DNA from: Halieaceae bacterium
GTDB lineage: Bacteria > Pseudomonadota > Gammaproteobacteria > Pseudomonadales > Halieaceae
Assembly (NCBI GenBank): GCA_028280635.1
Contig: JANQLM010000014.1
Coordinates: 62,001-126,000 of the forward strand
DNA: 64,000 bases
Reading direction: 5' to 3'
Positions 16,512-25,003 of the stretch are shown piece after piece (positions within the stretch are counted from its first letter, which is position 1; the number at the start of each line of letters is the position of its first letter). The notes beneath the pieces are model-generated. The model worked only from the letters and a program-made list of their open reading frames with translations, did not search any database and was not told the DNA's origin. Both the position numbers and the translations under genes were made by a program.

Positions 16512-17357
16512 TCAGCTGACCAGGCCGGCCAGCAGCTCTGCGTCGAGTCCGAGGTTCGACTGCAGGTGCACGGCCCGGTGGAAGGGGTTGAGACGGGAGA
16601 GGAAAGTCTCCAGGTCCTGCTCGGTTTCCATGGGGTAGAACCATGAGCTGTGGCAGAGTTGCCCGGCGTCGCCGTAGTGACCGGACAGGTCACCCAGGAC
16701 GTGGTCGACGAAGGCGCCATAGAGCACGAATTCCGAAAAATCCAGGCAGCGCATGGCGCGGCTTATCCACGCACCGCCGTCTCTCTCCATGGCGCGGTAC
16801 AGCTCGATGACATTCTCATGGCGCCAGCTATTGAGCTGGGCTATATAGCTGCCGCAGATGTCATCGGGATTGTTTACCCCGCAGACCCTGGCGGCAAAGC
16901 GATACCAGTTGCGGTAGCGCATATTGGTGTACTGGATGGGTCCGCGCTCGGCGCGGAAATGGCGTACGCGGCCTCCGACGATGATGTGCTCGGGGCTGAA
17001 AGGCTGCACGAACACCATGTCCGAGTCGGCAAACAGCAGGATGTCGGCCTGGAACTGTTCGGCGATGGCCAGCTTGATGACCTGCTGCATGATCCAGCCG
17101 CGCACCGGCAGGCTCTTCAGCGTCAGCCACCAGCGGCTGGACAGCGGGTTCCGGCGAACCCACCAGGGCAGCAGGGACTCTTTGGTGATCAGGTGCACGG
17201 TGCTGCTGACCAGCGGCCGGAACAAGTCTGCTTCCGCTTCGTCGATCAGCAGCAGATGTGCCTCCACGCCGCTCAGGTGGCGCCGTGCGCTCTGCGTCAG
17301 CAGTCGGCAGCGCTCCAGGTCGGGCGCATGAGTGGGCGTAATGAGTAGCGTGCGCAT
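16512..17357 (-). CDS. DUF6492-type glycosyltransferase-like protein
   Basis: This encodes 281 residues. It begins MRTLLITPTHAPDLERC, with a Rossmann-like GT-A start, and carries a metal-site-like DxD element in LLFADSDMVFVQPF at about residues 108-121. The rest resembles the DUF6492 group, thought to be glycosyltransferases of surface polysaccharides, but no acceptor can be named. It is the last gene of the leftward operon that begins with the LruC protein; its start directly adjoins the stop of the lipoprotein gene (no gap), so translation is probably coupled. The family call is by motif and overall look. Confidence 0.65.
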   Translation of the reverse strand: MRTLLITPTHAPDLERCRLLTQSARRHLSGVEAHLLLIDEAEADLFRPLVSSTVHLITKESLLPWWVRRNPLSSRWWLTLKSLPVRGWIMQQVIKLAIAEQFQADILLFADSDMVFVQPFSPEHIIVGGRVRHFRAERGPIQYTNMRYRNWYRFAARVCGVNNPDDICGSYIAQLNSWRHENVIELYRAMERDGGAWISRAMRCLDFSEFVLYGAFVDHVLGDLSGHYGDAGQLCHSSWFYPMETEQDLETFLSRLNPFHRAVHLQSNLGLDAELLAGLVS

Positions 17358-18302
17358 CTATCGCACCTCGAAGCGATCGCCGTCGGCGTCCCGTTGCCAC
17401 AGGTGGAACTCGCGGCGCTTGGGGTCATCCAGCGGGATCAGCACTGCCAACAGGCTGTCGACGCTGGCGCTCATGCGCAGGCTGTCTTCGAACCTGCCGC
17501 CTTCCAGCGGCGTCTTCAGCCGGCAATTGGCGAAGTTCACCTGATACTGGTCGGCAGCCGTGGTTTTGAACTCGGCGCACAGGGCCAGGTAGGCACCTTC
17601 CATGCGGCCGCTTACATCGATATCCAGGCCCAGGTCCCAGGCACTGCTGAACACGAAGTCAGCCGGCGCCTGCAGTTCACCAGTGGTGGTAATTGAGCCA
17701 TTGAGCAGCGCCTGCAGGCTCGGTAGTTCTCCCGACTCGATGGTCGCTGCTGCCGCGTCACTCTCCTCCAGTCGGGCTACCCTGGCCGCATCGGCGGGGG
17801 CGCGCTGGTAATCGAGCTTGATGAAGCCGGCGTAGTCTTGCGGTCCTTCGGCGGTGGTCACCATGGCAGCCAGCGAGTCCAGGCGAGGTCGCACCTGTTC
17901 GGCGGGCAGATCCTTGACGTCGCCGTACATTGCGGTGGACAGCGGGGTCATGGCGGCAAAGCCGCTGATGCCCTTGTCGTCACGCCAGCTGAAGTCAGCG
18001 GGGAACAGGACCGCGTAGTAGCAGGCTTGCTCGGCACAGGACTTCAGCAGATAGGGGGTGTCCATGGACAGGGCGTCAGCCTGGTGCTCGATGGCGAGCT
18101 GCGAGAAGTCGAAGTCGCCGTCAAAGTAGCCGTTGTAGTCGGTGCTGCTGATACCCGTGCGGGTGGCCAGCGGTGAATCCAGTTGTTGCCAGCGGTAAAG
18201 CTGCGCTTCGGTACCTGCCGGGTGGGGGCTGCCGATACAGCCCGCCAGGCTCGCTGCTGATACCAGGGCCGCGAGCGGCCGTAGTGCTTGGGTGTAGTTC
18301 AT
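17358..18302 (-). CDS. Lipoprotein of the EPS locus, unknown function
   Basis: This encodes 314 residues. The signal peptide ends in the lipobox LAGC, so it should be anchored in a membrane, probably the outer one. The first 170 residues align with the N-terminal part of the YHYH lipoprotein encoded at 49511-51412. Shared features include GCI followed by LYxW and a later PYxLxxC with a second Cys before YxVLFPA, then GFA and a Y-x-VK element. Two cysteines near residues 89 and 94 may form a disulfide. I do not recognise a named family. It lies between the LruC and DUF6492 genes with a 10-base gap upstream, and so shares the proposed sigma54 control. Confidence 0.7.
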   Translation of the reverse strand: MNYTQALRPLAALVSAASLAGCIGSPHPAGTEAQLYRWQQLDSPLATRTGISSTDYNGYFDGDFDFSQLAIEHQADALSMDTPYLLKSCAEQACYYAVLFPADFSWRDDKGISGFAAMTPLSTAMYGDVKDLPAEQVRPRLDSLAAMVTTAEGPQDYAGFIKLDYQRAPADAARVARLEESDAAAATIESGELPSLQALLNGSITTTGELQAPADFVFSSAWDLGLDIDVSGRMEGAYLALCAEFKTTAADQYQVNFANCRLKTPLEGGRFEDSLRMSASVDSLLAVLIPLDDPKRREFHLWQRDADGDRFEVR

Positions 18303-18312
18303 GATCGTATCC

Positions 18313-20457
18313 TCAGTCCTTGTAGAGCCGTTCCTGCACCGCTTTCTCGGGCAGATACCAGGTCTGGTGGGTTTCGCCGCCGCTCAGGACGAAATGGATG
18401 AAGTCCGGGTAGGTCTGCACCAGATCCTGGTACTCCCCCGGGTGTTGCCACTCGGTGCCGATCTCCAGCGCCCAGGGCAGCCCTTCGGCGGTCTGGTAGG
18501 TGAGGCCCGCCTCAGCCGCGGAGCGGTCATCCGCCCGGCCCAGCAGCTCGCGATCCGCGTGGATCGATGGCGGCCTGTTCTTCAGGTGAATCTCCAGTTC
18601 CCTGCCGGGCGGCGTGGGGAAAATGCTGTTGCGCTGGTGACCGGCGGTGGCAAAGATGAAGGGGTTGAACAGGGCGTCTCCCAGGGTCGCGGCAGACACC
18701 GTGTCGGTGAAGCGCAGGTTTAGCGAGAAGCGCGCCTGCACGCCGGAGCCGCCACAGTTGGCCTCGGTGCGGTAGAAGGAGCAGCCCTCTGCCGTGGTCA
18801 CCTGGTCCCAGACGTCGCGAGTGATCTGAAACACCGCGTCGCTGTCGGGGTTCCAGCTATTCTCCAGCGGATTGTCCGCCTGGGGCTCGCCGTTGATCTC
18901 AAAGAATACCGACGCGTTGGCGGCATCGGCACGTCGCAGGCCGGGTACGGCCACCGCAAAGCCCGAGTGAAAGCTGGCGCCGACGGCGGTGATTTCTCCG
19001 CTGACGCTGATGCCAACCAGCTTGGCGTCCGCCTCGCTGTCGCCGTTGTTGATGGTGCTGACTGCCGTGCGGTAGTGCAGCACCAGGTCATTCATGTCGT
19101 AATCGCCGCGGGAGGGCCAGAGGTCCTCGAAGGCCAGGGTGACGAAGCCGTCAGCACTGGGATAGTGGCTGGTCGTGACACCGCCGTTGAACAGGCTCAC
19201 AGGGTGGTCTTCCACCTCGCCGTCCGGTGCGCCACCGGTGGCGCCCAGGTTGGCAACCGAGCTGAGACGGAAGCGTGACCAGCTATTGCCGCTCTCCGCC
19301 CAAACAGGCACCGGGAAGGACAGCAGGTTGCTGCCGGCATCAAGCTGTTGCCCGGTGGCGATCTGTTCCGAGGCGTCAAAGGTGCCGCTGCGGTCGAAGT
19401 CGATCCAGGCGTTCAGGTAGCCGCTGGCAGACGCCGTGACTTCGACAACACCGGTCTCACCGGCGGCCAGCTCGGTAATGAAGCCCACGCCGTCTTCGTC
19501 ATCTTCATCTGTGGTGTCATCGGCCAGCGGAGCTGGGTAGGCCTGGCTCTCGCCGTCGACCAGCGCGCCCAGGCGCAGGCTGGAGCCCTCAAGGCTGTGC
19601 CGGGCGCCGTTGGCGTCCAGGGTGCTGGCATAGCTGTCCGGGGCGTCACCAAAATCGATCGCTTCCTGGTCCACCGGTACCACCGGCGCCAGGGCACAGC
19701 GGGCGCCGTCGTTGTTGGCGGAGGCCGGGCCCTGTGCGTACTTGATGGCGGTCGGATTGTCGCTGCTCACATCGATCTGGAAGATCACGCCGTCCTTGTT
19801 GCGGCTGATGTAGAGTCGACCATCGACGTCGAAGTAGACCGCACCGAAGGTGCCTTTCTCGCCGACATTGCTCAGATAGCTGTGATCGCCGGTGGCGGGG
19901 TCTATGGTGACCAGGCGGCCTTTGTTGTCAACGGAGTACAGAAGCTGCTGTTCCGGATGAAAGGCAAAGTCGAAAATGTTCAGCCACATGCCGTCACCCG
20001 CGCGAATACGCTGGGGCGTGAGGTGATCTTCTGTATTCGGGTCCAGGCTGATACGCCACAGTCCGTGAGCTTCACTGTTGCCCTTGCGGTACATGTAGTA
20101 CGCGTTTTCCAGCACGGATACGTCGCCGATGTAGTAATTGGAATCCGGCTGGAAGCTGAGGCTCAGCGGCTCCACCTGGTAGTCGGCGCCGATCCGGGCG
20201 AGGCTCTTGTGGGCGTAGCTCCAGGCGTAGAGGTAGGCGTCGTGGTAGTTGAAACCGATGGCGTTGAGTTTGTTGCGCACGCCCATATCGGTGCTCAGCT
20301 TGCTGTAGTAGCCCGTGGACAGGTCCACGCCGTACAGGCGTGCGACGCTGTCCTGTACCAGGAAAGCCTCGTTGGGGCAGCTTTCAAAGGGTGCCGACGC
20401 AAGCACTGGTGCTCCCAGCGCCGCCAGTCCTGTCGCTACTGCATATGCAATTCGCAT
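18313..20457 (-). CDS. Secreted LruC-domain protein, probable matrix or surface protein
   Basis: This encodes 714 residues with a signal peptide ending near VLASA. Residues about 25-260 look like a beta-propeller-type sensor or adhesin region (repeated LYxVD...GxLVTIDPATGDH and FGAVYFDVDGRLYIS). Residues about 270-420 carry DFGDAPDSYAS, then YLNAWIDFDRSGTF and GEVEDHPV, as in GEVED-type surface modules. The C-terminal part has the LruC signature LAFEDLWPSRGDYDMNDLV at about residues 439-457. These proteins are secreted and often calcium-binding; the Asp-rich stretch DDTTDEDDEDG fits that. The start ATG at 20457 has GAGGT eight bases upstream. A sigma54-like element lies at 20494-20509, so the protein is probably made together with the polysaccharide. 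Confidence 0.8.
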   Translation of the reverse strand: MRIAYAVATGLAALGAPVLASAPFESCPNEAFLVQDSVARLYGVDLSTGYYSKLSTDMGVRNKLNAIGFNYHDAYLYAWSYAHKSLARIGADYQVEPLSLSFQPDSNYYIGDVSVLENAYYMYRKGNSEAHGLWRISLDPNTEDHLTPQRIRAGDGMWLNIFDFAFHPEQQLLYSVDNKGRLVTIDPATGDHSYLSNVGEKGTFGAVYFDVDGRLYISRNKDGVIFQIDVSSDNPTAIKYAQGPASANNDGARCALAPVVPVDQEAIDFGDAPDSYASTLDANGARHSLEGSSLRLGALVDGESQAYPAPLADDTTDEDDEDGVGFITELAAGETGVVEVTASASGYLNAWIDFDRSGTFDASEQIATGQQLDAGSNLLSFPVPVWAESGNSWSRFRLSSVANLGATGGAPDGEVEDHPVSLFNGGVTTSHYPSADGFVTLAFEDLWPSRGDYDMNDLVLHYRTAVSTINNGDSEADAKLVGISVSGEITAVGASFHSGFAVAVPGLRRADAANASVFFEINGEPQADNPLENSWNPDSDAVFQITRDVWDQVTTAEGCSFYRTEANCGGSGVQARFSLNLRFTDTVSAATLGDALFNPFIFATAGHQRNSIFPTPPGRELEIHLKNRPPSIHADRELLGRADDRSAAEAGLTYQTAEGLPWALEIGTEWQHPGEYQDLVQTYPDFIHFVLSGGETHQTWYLPEKAVQERLYKD

Positions 20458-20493
20458 TGTGTGTACCTCAGTTATCGAATGTCACTGTAGAGG

Positions 20494-20509
20494 TACAAAT
20501 GTCGTGCCA
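20494..20509 (-). promoter_or_regulatory. Variant sigma54 promoter of the LruC operon
   Basis: Read leftward: TGGCACGACATTTGTA. The -24 part is a full match; the -12 part has GT in place of the usual GC, which would weaken it. The predicted start near 20483 gives a 26-base leader, in line with the other sigma54 operons here. Confidence 0.5.
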
Positions 20510-20573
20510 ACTGTGGGAGTGCCCGGGATTGCTGGGCTGAGGGGCAGGGTGTGGTATAGCGGACCGCATTGTG

Positions 20574-20590
20574 CTTTGCAAATTGCAAAG
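20574..20590. promoter_or_regulatory. Candidate activator palindrome upstream of the LruC operon
   Basis: CTTTGCAAATTGCAAAG is a perfect inverted repeat with 8-base arms around a central A, the best copy in the window. It starts 65 bp upstream of the sigma54 element at 20494-20509 and lies just past the stop of the kinase gene. Confidence 0.6.
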
Positions 20591-20605
20591 CGATCTGCGA
20601 CGCGA

Positions 20606-21517
20606 TCAGTCGATGGGCAGCACGATAGTGAAGCTGGTTCCGATGCCGTCTTCGCTGGCGACGGAAATTGTGCCGCCGTGGTCCTCGACGATGGCGTAGG
20701 ATACGGACAGACCAAGCCCCGTGCCTTCGCCTACCGGCTTGGTGGTGAAGAAAGGGTCGAAGATGTTTTCGATCTTGTCCTCGGGGATACCGGTGCCCTC
20801 GTCGATGACGCTGATGAGCACGCAACGCCCCTCGACGCCGGTGTTGATGGTAATTGGGCCACCCTGCGGCGGTGACGCCTGGTCGGCGTTCATGACCAGG
20901 TTGATAATCACCTGGCCGATCTCGCTGACGTTGCAGCTCACCAATGGCAGGTTGTCGAGATTAAGGCGAATACGGGTATCCGGCTTGAGCTGTTGTTCGA
21001 CGAGTTTCAGGGTGGCGCGGATTTCCTGGTTGATGTCGGACAGGGCCCTGTGACGCTCGTGCTTGCGAGCAAACCGCTTGACGTTGGCGACAATATTGCT
21101 GATGCGCGCCAGGCCCTCGTCGATCTCGCAGAAGATCTCCGGGCCGTCCTCCATGATCAGTGCCAGCTCCTTTTTCATGGTGTCGTCCACCTCGTTCTCA
21201 TGGGCGAGACGCTGCTGGGCAATAAAGCGCGTCAGCGTCGCATGGTACTGGCTGAGCAGGTTGACGTTGCTGGTGATGTAGGCGAGAGGATTGTTGATTT
21301 CGTGGGTAATGCCCGAGGCAAGCTGGCCCATGGACTTGAGTTTGTCGGCCTGCAGCAGGTTTTCCTGGCTGCTCTCCAGGTGTTCACGGGCTTCTGCCAG
21401 GTCCTGGCGCAGGTGGTAGATTTCGCGATTGCGCTCCTCCACCACTTCCTCGGCGCGCTTGCGGGCGCGTTTCTCCCGTTTGTAGGCAATGGCGTACTCC
21501 TCGTCTCCGTCACTCAT
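20606..21517 (-). CDS. H-NOX-associated histidine kinase
   Basis: This encodes 303 residues with no membrane segment and no PAS or GAF input domain. An N-terminal coiled coil (about residues 8-60, rich in Arg/Glu) leads to the phospho-acceptor motif [10 protein letters not shown] with His72. A HATPase domain at about 175-300 follows, with NLVMNADQA (N box), DEGTGIP (G1), FFTTK and GTGLGLS (G2). It is cytosolic. It is encoded 9 bases downstream of the H-NOX gene, so the gas sensor is its likely regulator; in Shewanella and Vibrio such kinases are inhibited by the NO-bound H-NOX. The likely target is the receiver of the sigma54 regulator at 23513. The kinase call is firm; the partnerships are inferred. 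Confidence 0.88.
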   Translation of the reverse strand: MSDGDEEYAIAYKREKRARKRAEEVVEERNREIYHLRQDLAEAREHLESSQENLLQADKLKSMGQLASGITHEINNPLAYITSNVNLLSQYHATLTRFIAQQRLAHENEVDDTMKKELALIMEDGPEIFCEIDEGLARISNIVANVKRFARKHERHRALSDINQEIRATLKLVEQQLKPDTRIRLNLDNLPLVSCNVSEIGQVIINLVMNADQASPPQGGPITINTGVEGRCVLISVIDEGTGIPEDKIENIFDPFFTTKPVGEGTGLGLSVSYAIVEDHGGTISVASEDGIGTSFTIVLPID

Positions 21518-21526
21518 GGCGCGAGC

Positions 21527-22078
21527 TTAGCTGGCCGGGACGAGGCGCATCTCGAACTTGCAGCGGTCCGCACCCTCGTGCATACACTCGCTGTGCTCAA
21601 GCTCGATGGTCTTGTCGAAATGCTGGGCCGCACCCCTCACCAGGCCCTCTGCCAGGAGGCACATCTTGCGCGGCGAATCGTAGTACATGGTGAGCTGGTT
21701 GCGATCATAGAAATCGCAACGCATGTCGGGGACCTCGGCATCCACGTGCAGGATCTTCATCTCCTCGTGGATGTCCGTGCCGACGCTGGCCAGGAATGGG
21801 ACCAACTCAGTGTGACGGTCGACCAGCTCCGGATACAACCGATACAGGTCAAAGAACAGCTTCTGCCCAAACAGATCCAGTAGCTGTGGCGCCGGAACCT
21901 GCAGCTCCTCCACCAGCGCACCCACCAGGGACAGCATCTCGCTGGCGGGATAGGTGTCGGCTTCGATGTAGGCGCCGTCCACCACGGAGTCGATGCGGGC
22001 CAGGGTGCGATTCCAGGCGCCGATACCGAATTCCTCTTCAACAAGGTCTCCTAGGGAGGTAAAGATCATGCCTTTCAA
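21527..22078 (-). CDS. H-NOX haem gas-sensor protein
   Basis: This encodes 183 residues spanning a complete H-NOX (HNOB) domain. It begins MKGMIF like other members. His104 in TDIHEEMKIL is the probable proximal haem ligand, and YDSPR (Tyr133, Ser135, Arg137) is the YxSxR haem-propionate motif. Cys140, His162, Cys165 and Cys173 fall in the pattern of the zinc site described for Shewanella H-NOX. These proteins bind NO tightly and pass the signal to a partner kinase. I chose a TTG start at 22078 because it gives the conserved MKG N-terminus and has GGAG eight bases upstream; the next ATG at 22069 would remove it. It is the first gene of the H-NOX/kinase operon, divergent from the HD-GYP gene. 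Confidence 0.9.
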   Translation of the reverse strand: MKGMIFTSLGDLVEEEFGIGAWNRTLARIDSVVDGAYIEADTYPASEMLSLVGALVEELQVPAPQLLDLFGQKLFFDLYRLYPELVDRHTELVPFLASVGTDIHEEMKILHVDAEVPDMRCDFYDRNQLTMYYDSPRKMCLLAEGLVRGAAQHFDKTIELEHSECMHEGADRCKFEMRLVPAS

Positions 22079-22108
22079 GGTTCGATCTCCATCAGGTTGC
22101 GGTGCGGG

Positions 22109-22114
22109 AGTATA
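22109..22114 (-). promoter_or_regulatory. Possible -10 element of the H-NOX/kinase operon
   Basis: Read leftward the hexamer is TATACT. No good -35 is seen at 17 bases. It would give a leader of about 25 bases. No sigma54 element was found on this strand, so the sensor pair is probably made constitutively. Confidence 0.3.
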
Positions 22115-22215
22115 CCGTTGTCCCGGTGTTTACCGCTGTCGAGACCTGGCAAGTGTGCAACAGCTCTCACAAACGCTCAATCTGCTTTGTAGCTCGGCGC
22201 GTCTGTGTGGCCGTT

Positions 22216-22244
22216 TGGCAGGATTATTGCGTAGTCTGTACTAA
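22216..22244 (+). promoter_or_regulatory. Promoter of the HD-GYP/response-regulator operon, sigma54 or sigma70
   Basis: TGGCAGGATTATTGCG (22216-22231) has GG and GC at sigma54 spacing, with predicted start near 22242. The same stretch also reads as TTGGCA (22215-22220), 18 bases, TACTAA (22239-22244), a sigma70-type promoter. No TTGCAAATTGCRA palindrome is seen upstream, so the sigma54 reading is less sure here than at the other sites. Confidence 0.4.
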
Positions 22245-22276
22245 TCTAAGCAACTATCAGTATTTCGCGGCACCTT

Positions 22277-23485
22277 ATGGAGCGACGCAGTTACAAGATT
22301 CATGTCTCTGGCCTGCAGGTCGGTATGTTTGTGGCCGAGCTGGACCGGCCGTGGCTGGAAACGCCGTTCCTGTTGCAGGGCTTTGAGCTGCAGAACATGG
22401 CTGACGTGGAGGAGGTGCAGAAGTACTGCGAGTATGTTTTTGTCGAGGAACGGGTGGTGCGCAGTCAGGGCCCGGTGGAGCGGGTGGCCGCCCGGCCCCA
22501 GGCGCGCAAGCGCCTCCTGCAGAAAGCCGCGCCCCTGCCCGATCTGAGCCGGGCGCGCCGTACCCGGGAGTCGACCCAGACTGTCACCCGCAGCATCATG
22601 GACGACGTACGCCTCGGAAAGGCAATCGACGTCAAGAAAGTCGAGGCTACGGTCACCGAGTGTGTTGAAAACATCATCAGCGACCCGGCCGCCATGCTGT
22701 GGATGTCGCGTTTGCGACAACACGACGAGCGCATCACCCAGCACTCCATGAACACCATGATTCTGTCTATCACGGTAGCGAGACACATGGGCTTCGAAGG
22801 GGAAGACCTGCATCACATCGGCCTCAGCGCCATGCTGCACGATGTCGGCAAGATGAAGCTGCCGGGTTCTCTGTTGGTTAAGCGCAACCGCAGCGAGACG
22901 GAAGAAGCGGAGTACCGCAAGCACACGCTCTATGGCCAGCGCATCCTGTTCTCTTACAAGAACCTGTACGCCGGCTGCGCCACAGTGGCGGCTTCCCATC
23001 ACGAGCATGTAGACGGCACCGGCTACCCCAACGGCTACAACACCGAAAAGCTGTCACCGTTTACCAAGCTGATTGCCGTCTGCAATGCCTACGACAGCTA
23101 CACCACGGACGGGGTGGACGGAAAACCACTGTCGTCTCTGGCCGCCATGCAGCGGCTTTCGGAGTATAGTGGCCGCTACTTCGAGGAGGAGTATGTACGC
23201 GGTTTTATCGAGTGCCTGGGCCTGTATCCCTCGGGCAGCGTCGTCGAGTTGGTAGATGGCAGCATCGGCCTGGTGGTGTCCCAGAATTTTAAGGCGCGCC
23301 GACTGCCCAACATCCTGAGGGTGCTTGGCTCTGACAAGCAGGCCTGTAAAGAGCGCATTCTCAACCTGGACCAACTGCAGCGCGAAGGGCGGGGGCGGGA
23401 GTGCCTGGTGGCGGACGTATTGCCCAATGGTAGCCACGGTGTGCGCCTGGAAGACTATATAAAAAAGGGCCTGCGGCTGGACTGA
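22277..23485 (+). CDS. HD-GYP cyclic-di-GMP phosphodiesterase with DUF3391 N-terminus
   Basis: This encodes 402 residues. About 1-135 is a DUF3391-like N-terminal region (HVSGLQVGMFVAELDRPW, then an Arg-rich linker). About 145-330 is an HD-GYP domain with intact metal and signature residues: His188-Asp189 in AMLHDVGKMKLP, His241-His242 and HVDGTGYPNG. It should hydrolyse c-di-GMP and so lower the tendency to form biofilm. There is no receiver domain, so it is not the direct phospho-acceptor of the nearby kinase. HD-GYP proteins linked to H-NOX elsewhere can be degenerate, but this one keeps its key residues. It is followed after 27 bases by the sigma54 regulator, in one operon. The start ATG has only a weak ribosome site. 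Confidence 0.9.
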   Translation: MERRSYKIHVSGLQVGMFVAELDRPWLETPFLLQGFELQNMADVEEVQKYCEYVFVEERVVRSQGPVERVAARPQARKRLLQKAAPLPDLSRARRTRESTQTVTRSIMDDVRLGKAIDVKKVEATVTECVENIISDPAAMLWMSRLRQHDERITQHSMNTMILSITVARHMGFEGEDLHHIGLSAMLHDVGKMKLPGSLLVKRNRSETEEAEYRKHTLYGQRILFSYKNLYAGCATVAASHHEHVDGTGYPNGYNTEKLSPFTKLIAVCNAYDSYTTDGVDGKPLSSLAAMQRLSEYSGRYFEEEYVRGFIECLGLYPSGSVVELVDGSIGLVVSQNFKARRLPNILRVLGSDKQACKERILNLDQLQREGRGRECLVADVLPNGSHGVRLEDYIKKGLRLD

Positions 23486-23512
23486 TACCGCGGCTGATAT
23501 TGAGGAGCGAAC

Positions 23513-24904
23513 ATGAGCAACAAACTGCCCACCATATGCGTGGTGGACGATGAGCGCAGCATTGGCAGAGCCCTCATGCGCCTGTTCCGACGCCTGGAGG
23601 TGAGCGTGGAAGCCTTCGTCGACCCGCGTGAGGCCCTGGACTGGCTGAAGCAGAACCCGGTGGCCATTCTGATCACCGACCAGCGGATGCCCGGCATGAG
23701 CGGTACCGAGCTGGTGGCGGCGCTGGACGGCTTTCAGGATGATGCCACCAAGTTCGTGTTGAGCGGTTACAGCGATTTTGATGACATCACCGCGGCTTTC
23801 AACTCTGGCCAAATCCAGAAGTACATTTCCAAGCCCTGGGATGACGATGAGCTGCTGTACGCGGTCGAGCGGGTGATTGCCCTCAAGGAGACCCCGGGCG
23901 GTGGCTCCGATGAACTCGGCGCCCAGCCGGTGTTGCCCAGCAGCCCGATGCTCGGGGCATCGCCGAAGATGGTGAAACTGTTCGAGCAGATACGCCGCAT
24001 GTCCACCGCCAACGTGCCGGTTTTCATCCATGGGGAAACCGGCACCGGCAAGGAACTGGTGGCCCGGGCCCTGCACCAGGAGAGCTTCCGTGCCCGCCAG
24101 CCCTTTGTGCCGGTCAACTGTGCCAACTTCTCGAAGGAGCTGATGGAGAGCCAGCTGTTCGGCCACAAAAAAGGCGCTTTCACCGGGGCCGAACAGGACC
24201 GCACCGGCCTGCTGGCGGCGGCCAACGGTGGCACGCTGTTCCTCGACGAGGTCACCACCTTGCCCATGGAGTTGCAGGCGAAGCTGCTGCGGGTATTGCA
24301 GGAACGCGAGTACACCCCGCTGGGTAGCAATGAGTTTATCCCCTTCGACGCACAAATCCTGTCCGCCTCATCCAGGCGCCTGTCGGCGGCGGTGGAAGAT
24401 GGTGAGTTTAGGGAGGACCTGCGCTATCGCCTGGAGGTGCTGCCGCTGGATGTGCCGCCCCTGCGTGATCGCAACAGCGATGCAATGATCCTGTTCCGGC
24501 ATTACCTGCGCGAGGTACGCCAGGACGTCACCTTCGAGTTTTCCCGCGACTTCGAACGCTTCCTCGAGACCTACCACTGGCCCGGAAACGTACGCCAGTT
24601 GGTCAACCTGGCTGGTTACGTGGCCACCATGGCAGATTCCGAAGCGCTGGACCTGGACAACCTGCCGGCGGAGGCTCGGGAGAGCTACCTCGACGGCGAT
24701 GGTCGGCGGTCTGCTGCGGCGGCCCCCGTCATGGCTGCCAGCGGTGACGGCGAGGTGATCGTACCGCTCAAGGACGTGGAGCGCGAAGCCATCGAGCGCG
24801 CCCTGCGCCTCTGTGACGACAATATCCCCAAGGCGGCGGCGATGCTTGGGGTCTCTGCCTCGACGATCTACCGCAAAATCCAGAGTTGGGGCGACGAGGA
24901 CTGA
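23513..24904 (+). CDS. Sigma54-dependent response regulator, probable activator of the EPS regulon
   Basis: This encodes 463 residues in three domains. The receiver (1-125) has the phospho-acceptor Asp56 in LITDQRMPGMSG, the acidic pair Asp12-Asp13 and the KPW switch lysine. The AAA+ domain (about 142-375) has Walker A GETGTGKELVA, the sigma54-contact loop KGAFTGAE, Walker B GGTLFLDEV and a sensor-like region NVRQLVN. The Fis-type HTH (about 420-460) ends ASTIYRKIQSW. Such NtrC-class activators bind palindromes upstream, form a ring on phosphorylation and open sigma54 promoters. It resembles the PrsR-type regulators of EPS loci. Its neighbours are an H-NOX/kinase pair and five nearby sigma54 elements, which makes it the likely local master switch. 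Confidence 0.93.
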   Translation: MSNKLPTICVVDDERSIGRALMRLFRRLEVSVEAFVDPREALDWLKQNPVAILITDQRMPGMSGTELVAALDGFQDDATKFVLSGYSDFDDITAAFNSGQIQKYISKPWDDDELLYAVERVIALKETPGGGSDELGAQPVLPSSPMLGASPKMVKLFEQIRRMSTANVPVFIHGETGTGKELVARALHQESFRARQPFVPVNCANFSKELMESQLFGHKKGAFTGAEQDRTGLLAAANGGTLFLDEVTTLPMELQAKLLRVLQEREYTPLGSNEFIPFDAQILSASSRRLSAAVEDGEFREDLRYRLEVLPLDVPPLRDRNSDAMILFRHYLREVRQDVTFEFSRDFERFLETYHWPGNVRQLVNLAGYVATMADSEALDLDNLPAEARESYLDGDGRRSAAAAPVMAASGDGEVIVPLKDVEREAIERALRLCDDNIPKAAAMLGVSASTIYRKIQSWGDED

Positions 24905-24911
24905 GATTGCG

Positions 24912-24924
24912 TTGCAAAATGCGA
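24912..24924. promoter_or_regulatory. Candidate activator site upstream of the dehydrogenase-like gene
   Basis: TTGCAAAATGCGA starts 92 bp upstream of the sigma54 element at 25004. It differs from TTGCAAATTGCGA by one base in the right arm. Confidence 0.5.
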
Positions 24925-24960
24925 AATCAGGCCACTCTCCGGAGCCGCCCAAAAACCCGC

Positions 24961-24973
24961 CAAGTCATTGAAA
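24961..24973. promoter_or_regulatory. Candidate IHF site, one mismatch
   Basis: CAAGTCATTGAAA matches YAA-N4-TTGATW except for one base. The shared block AAGTCATTGA begins exactly 42 bases before the TGG of the -24 element, the same distance as at 7978/8020. Confidence 0.4.
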
Positions 24974-25003
24974 GTAGAAGATAAATAGCAGTTTTCCCGC
25001 CGC

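Noticed and set aside
20436-20460. ATGCAATTCGCAT-like sequence as another activator site
   Set aside because: It lies inside the first codons of the LruC gene, downstream of the promoter, and does not fit the arm pattern of the other palindromes.
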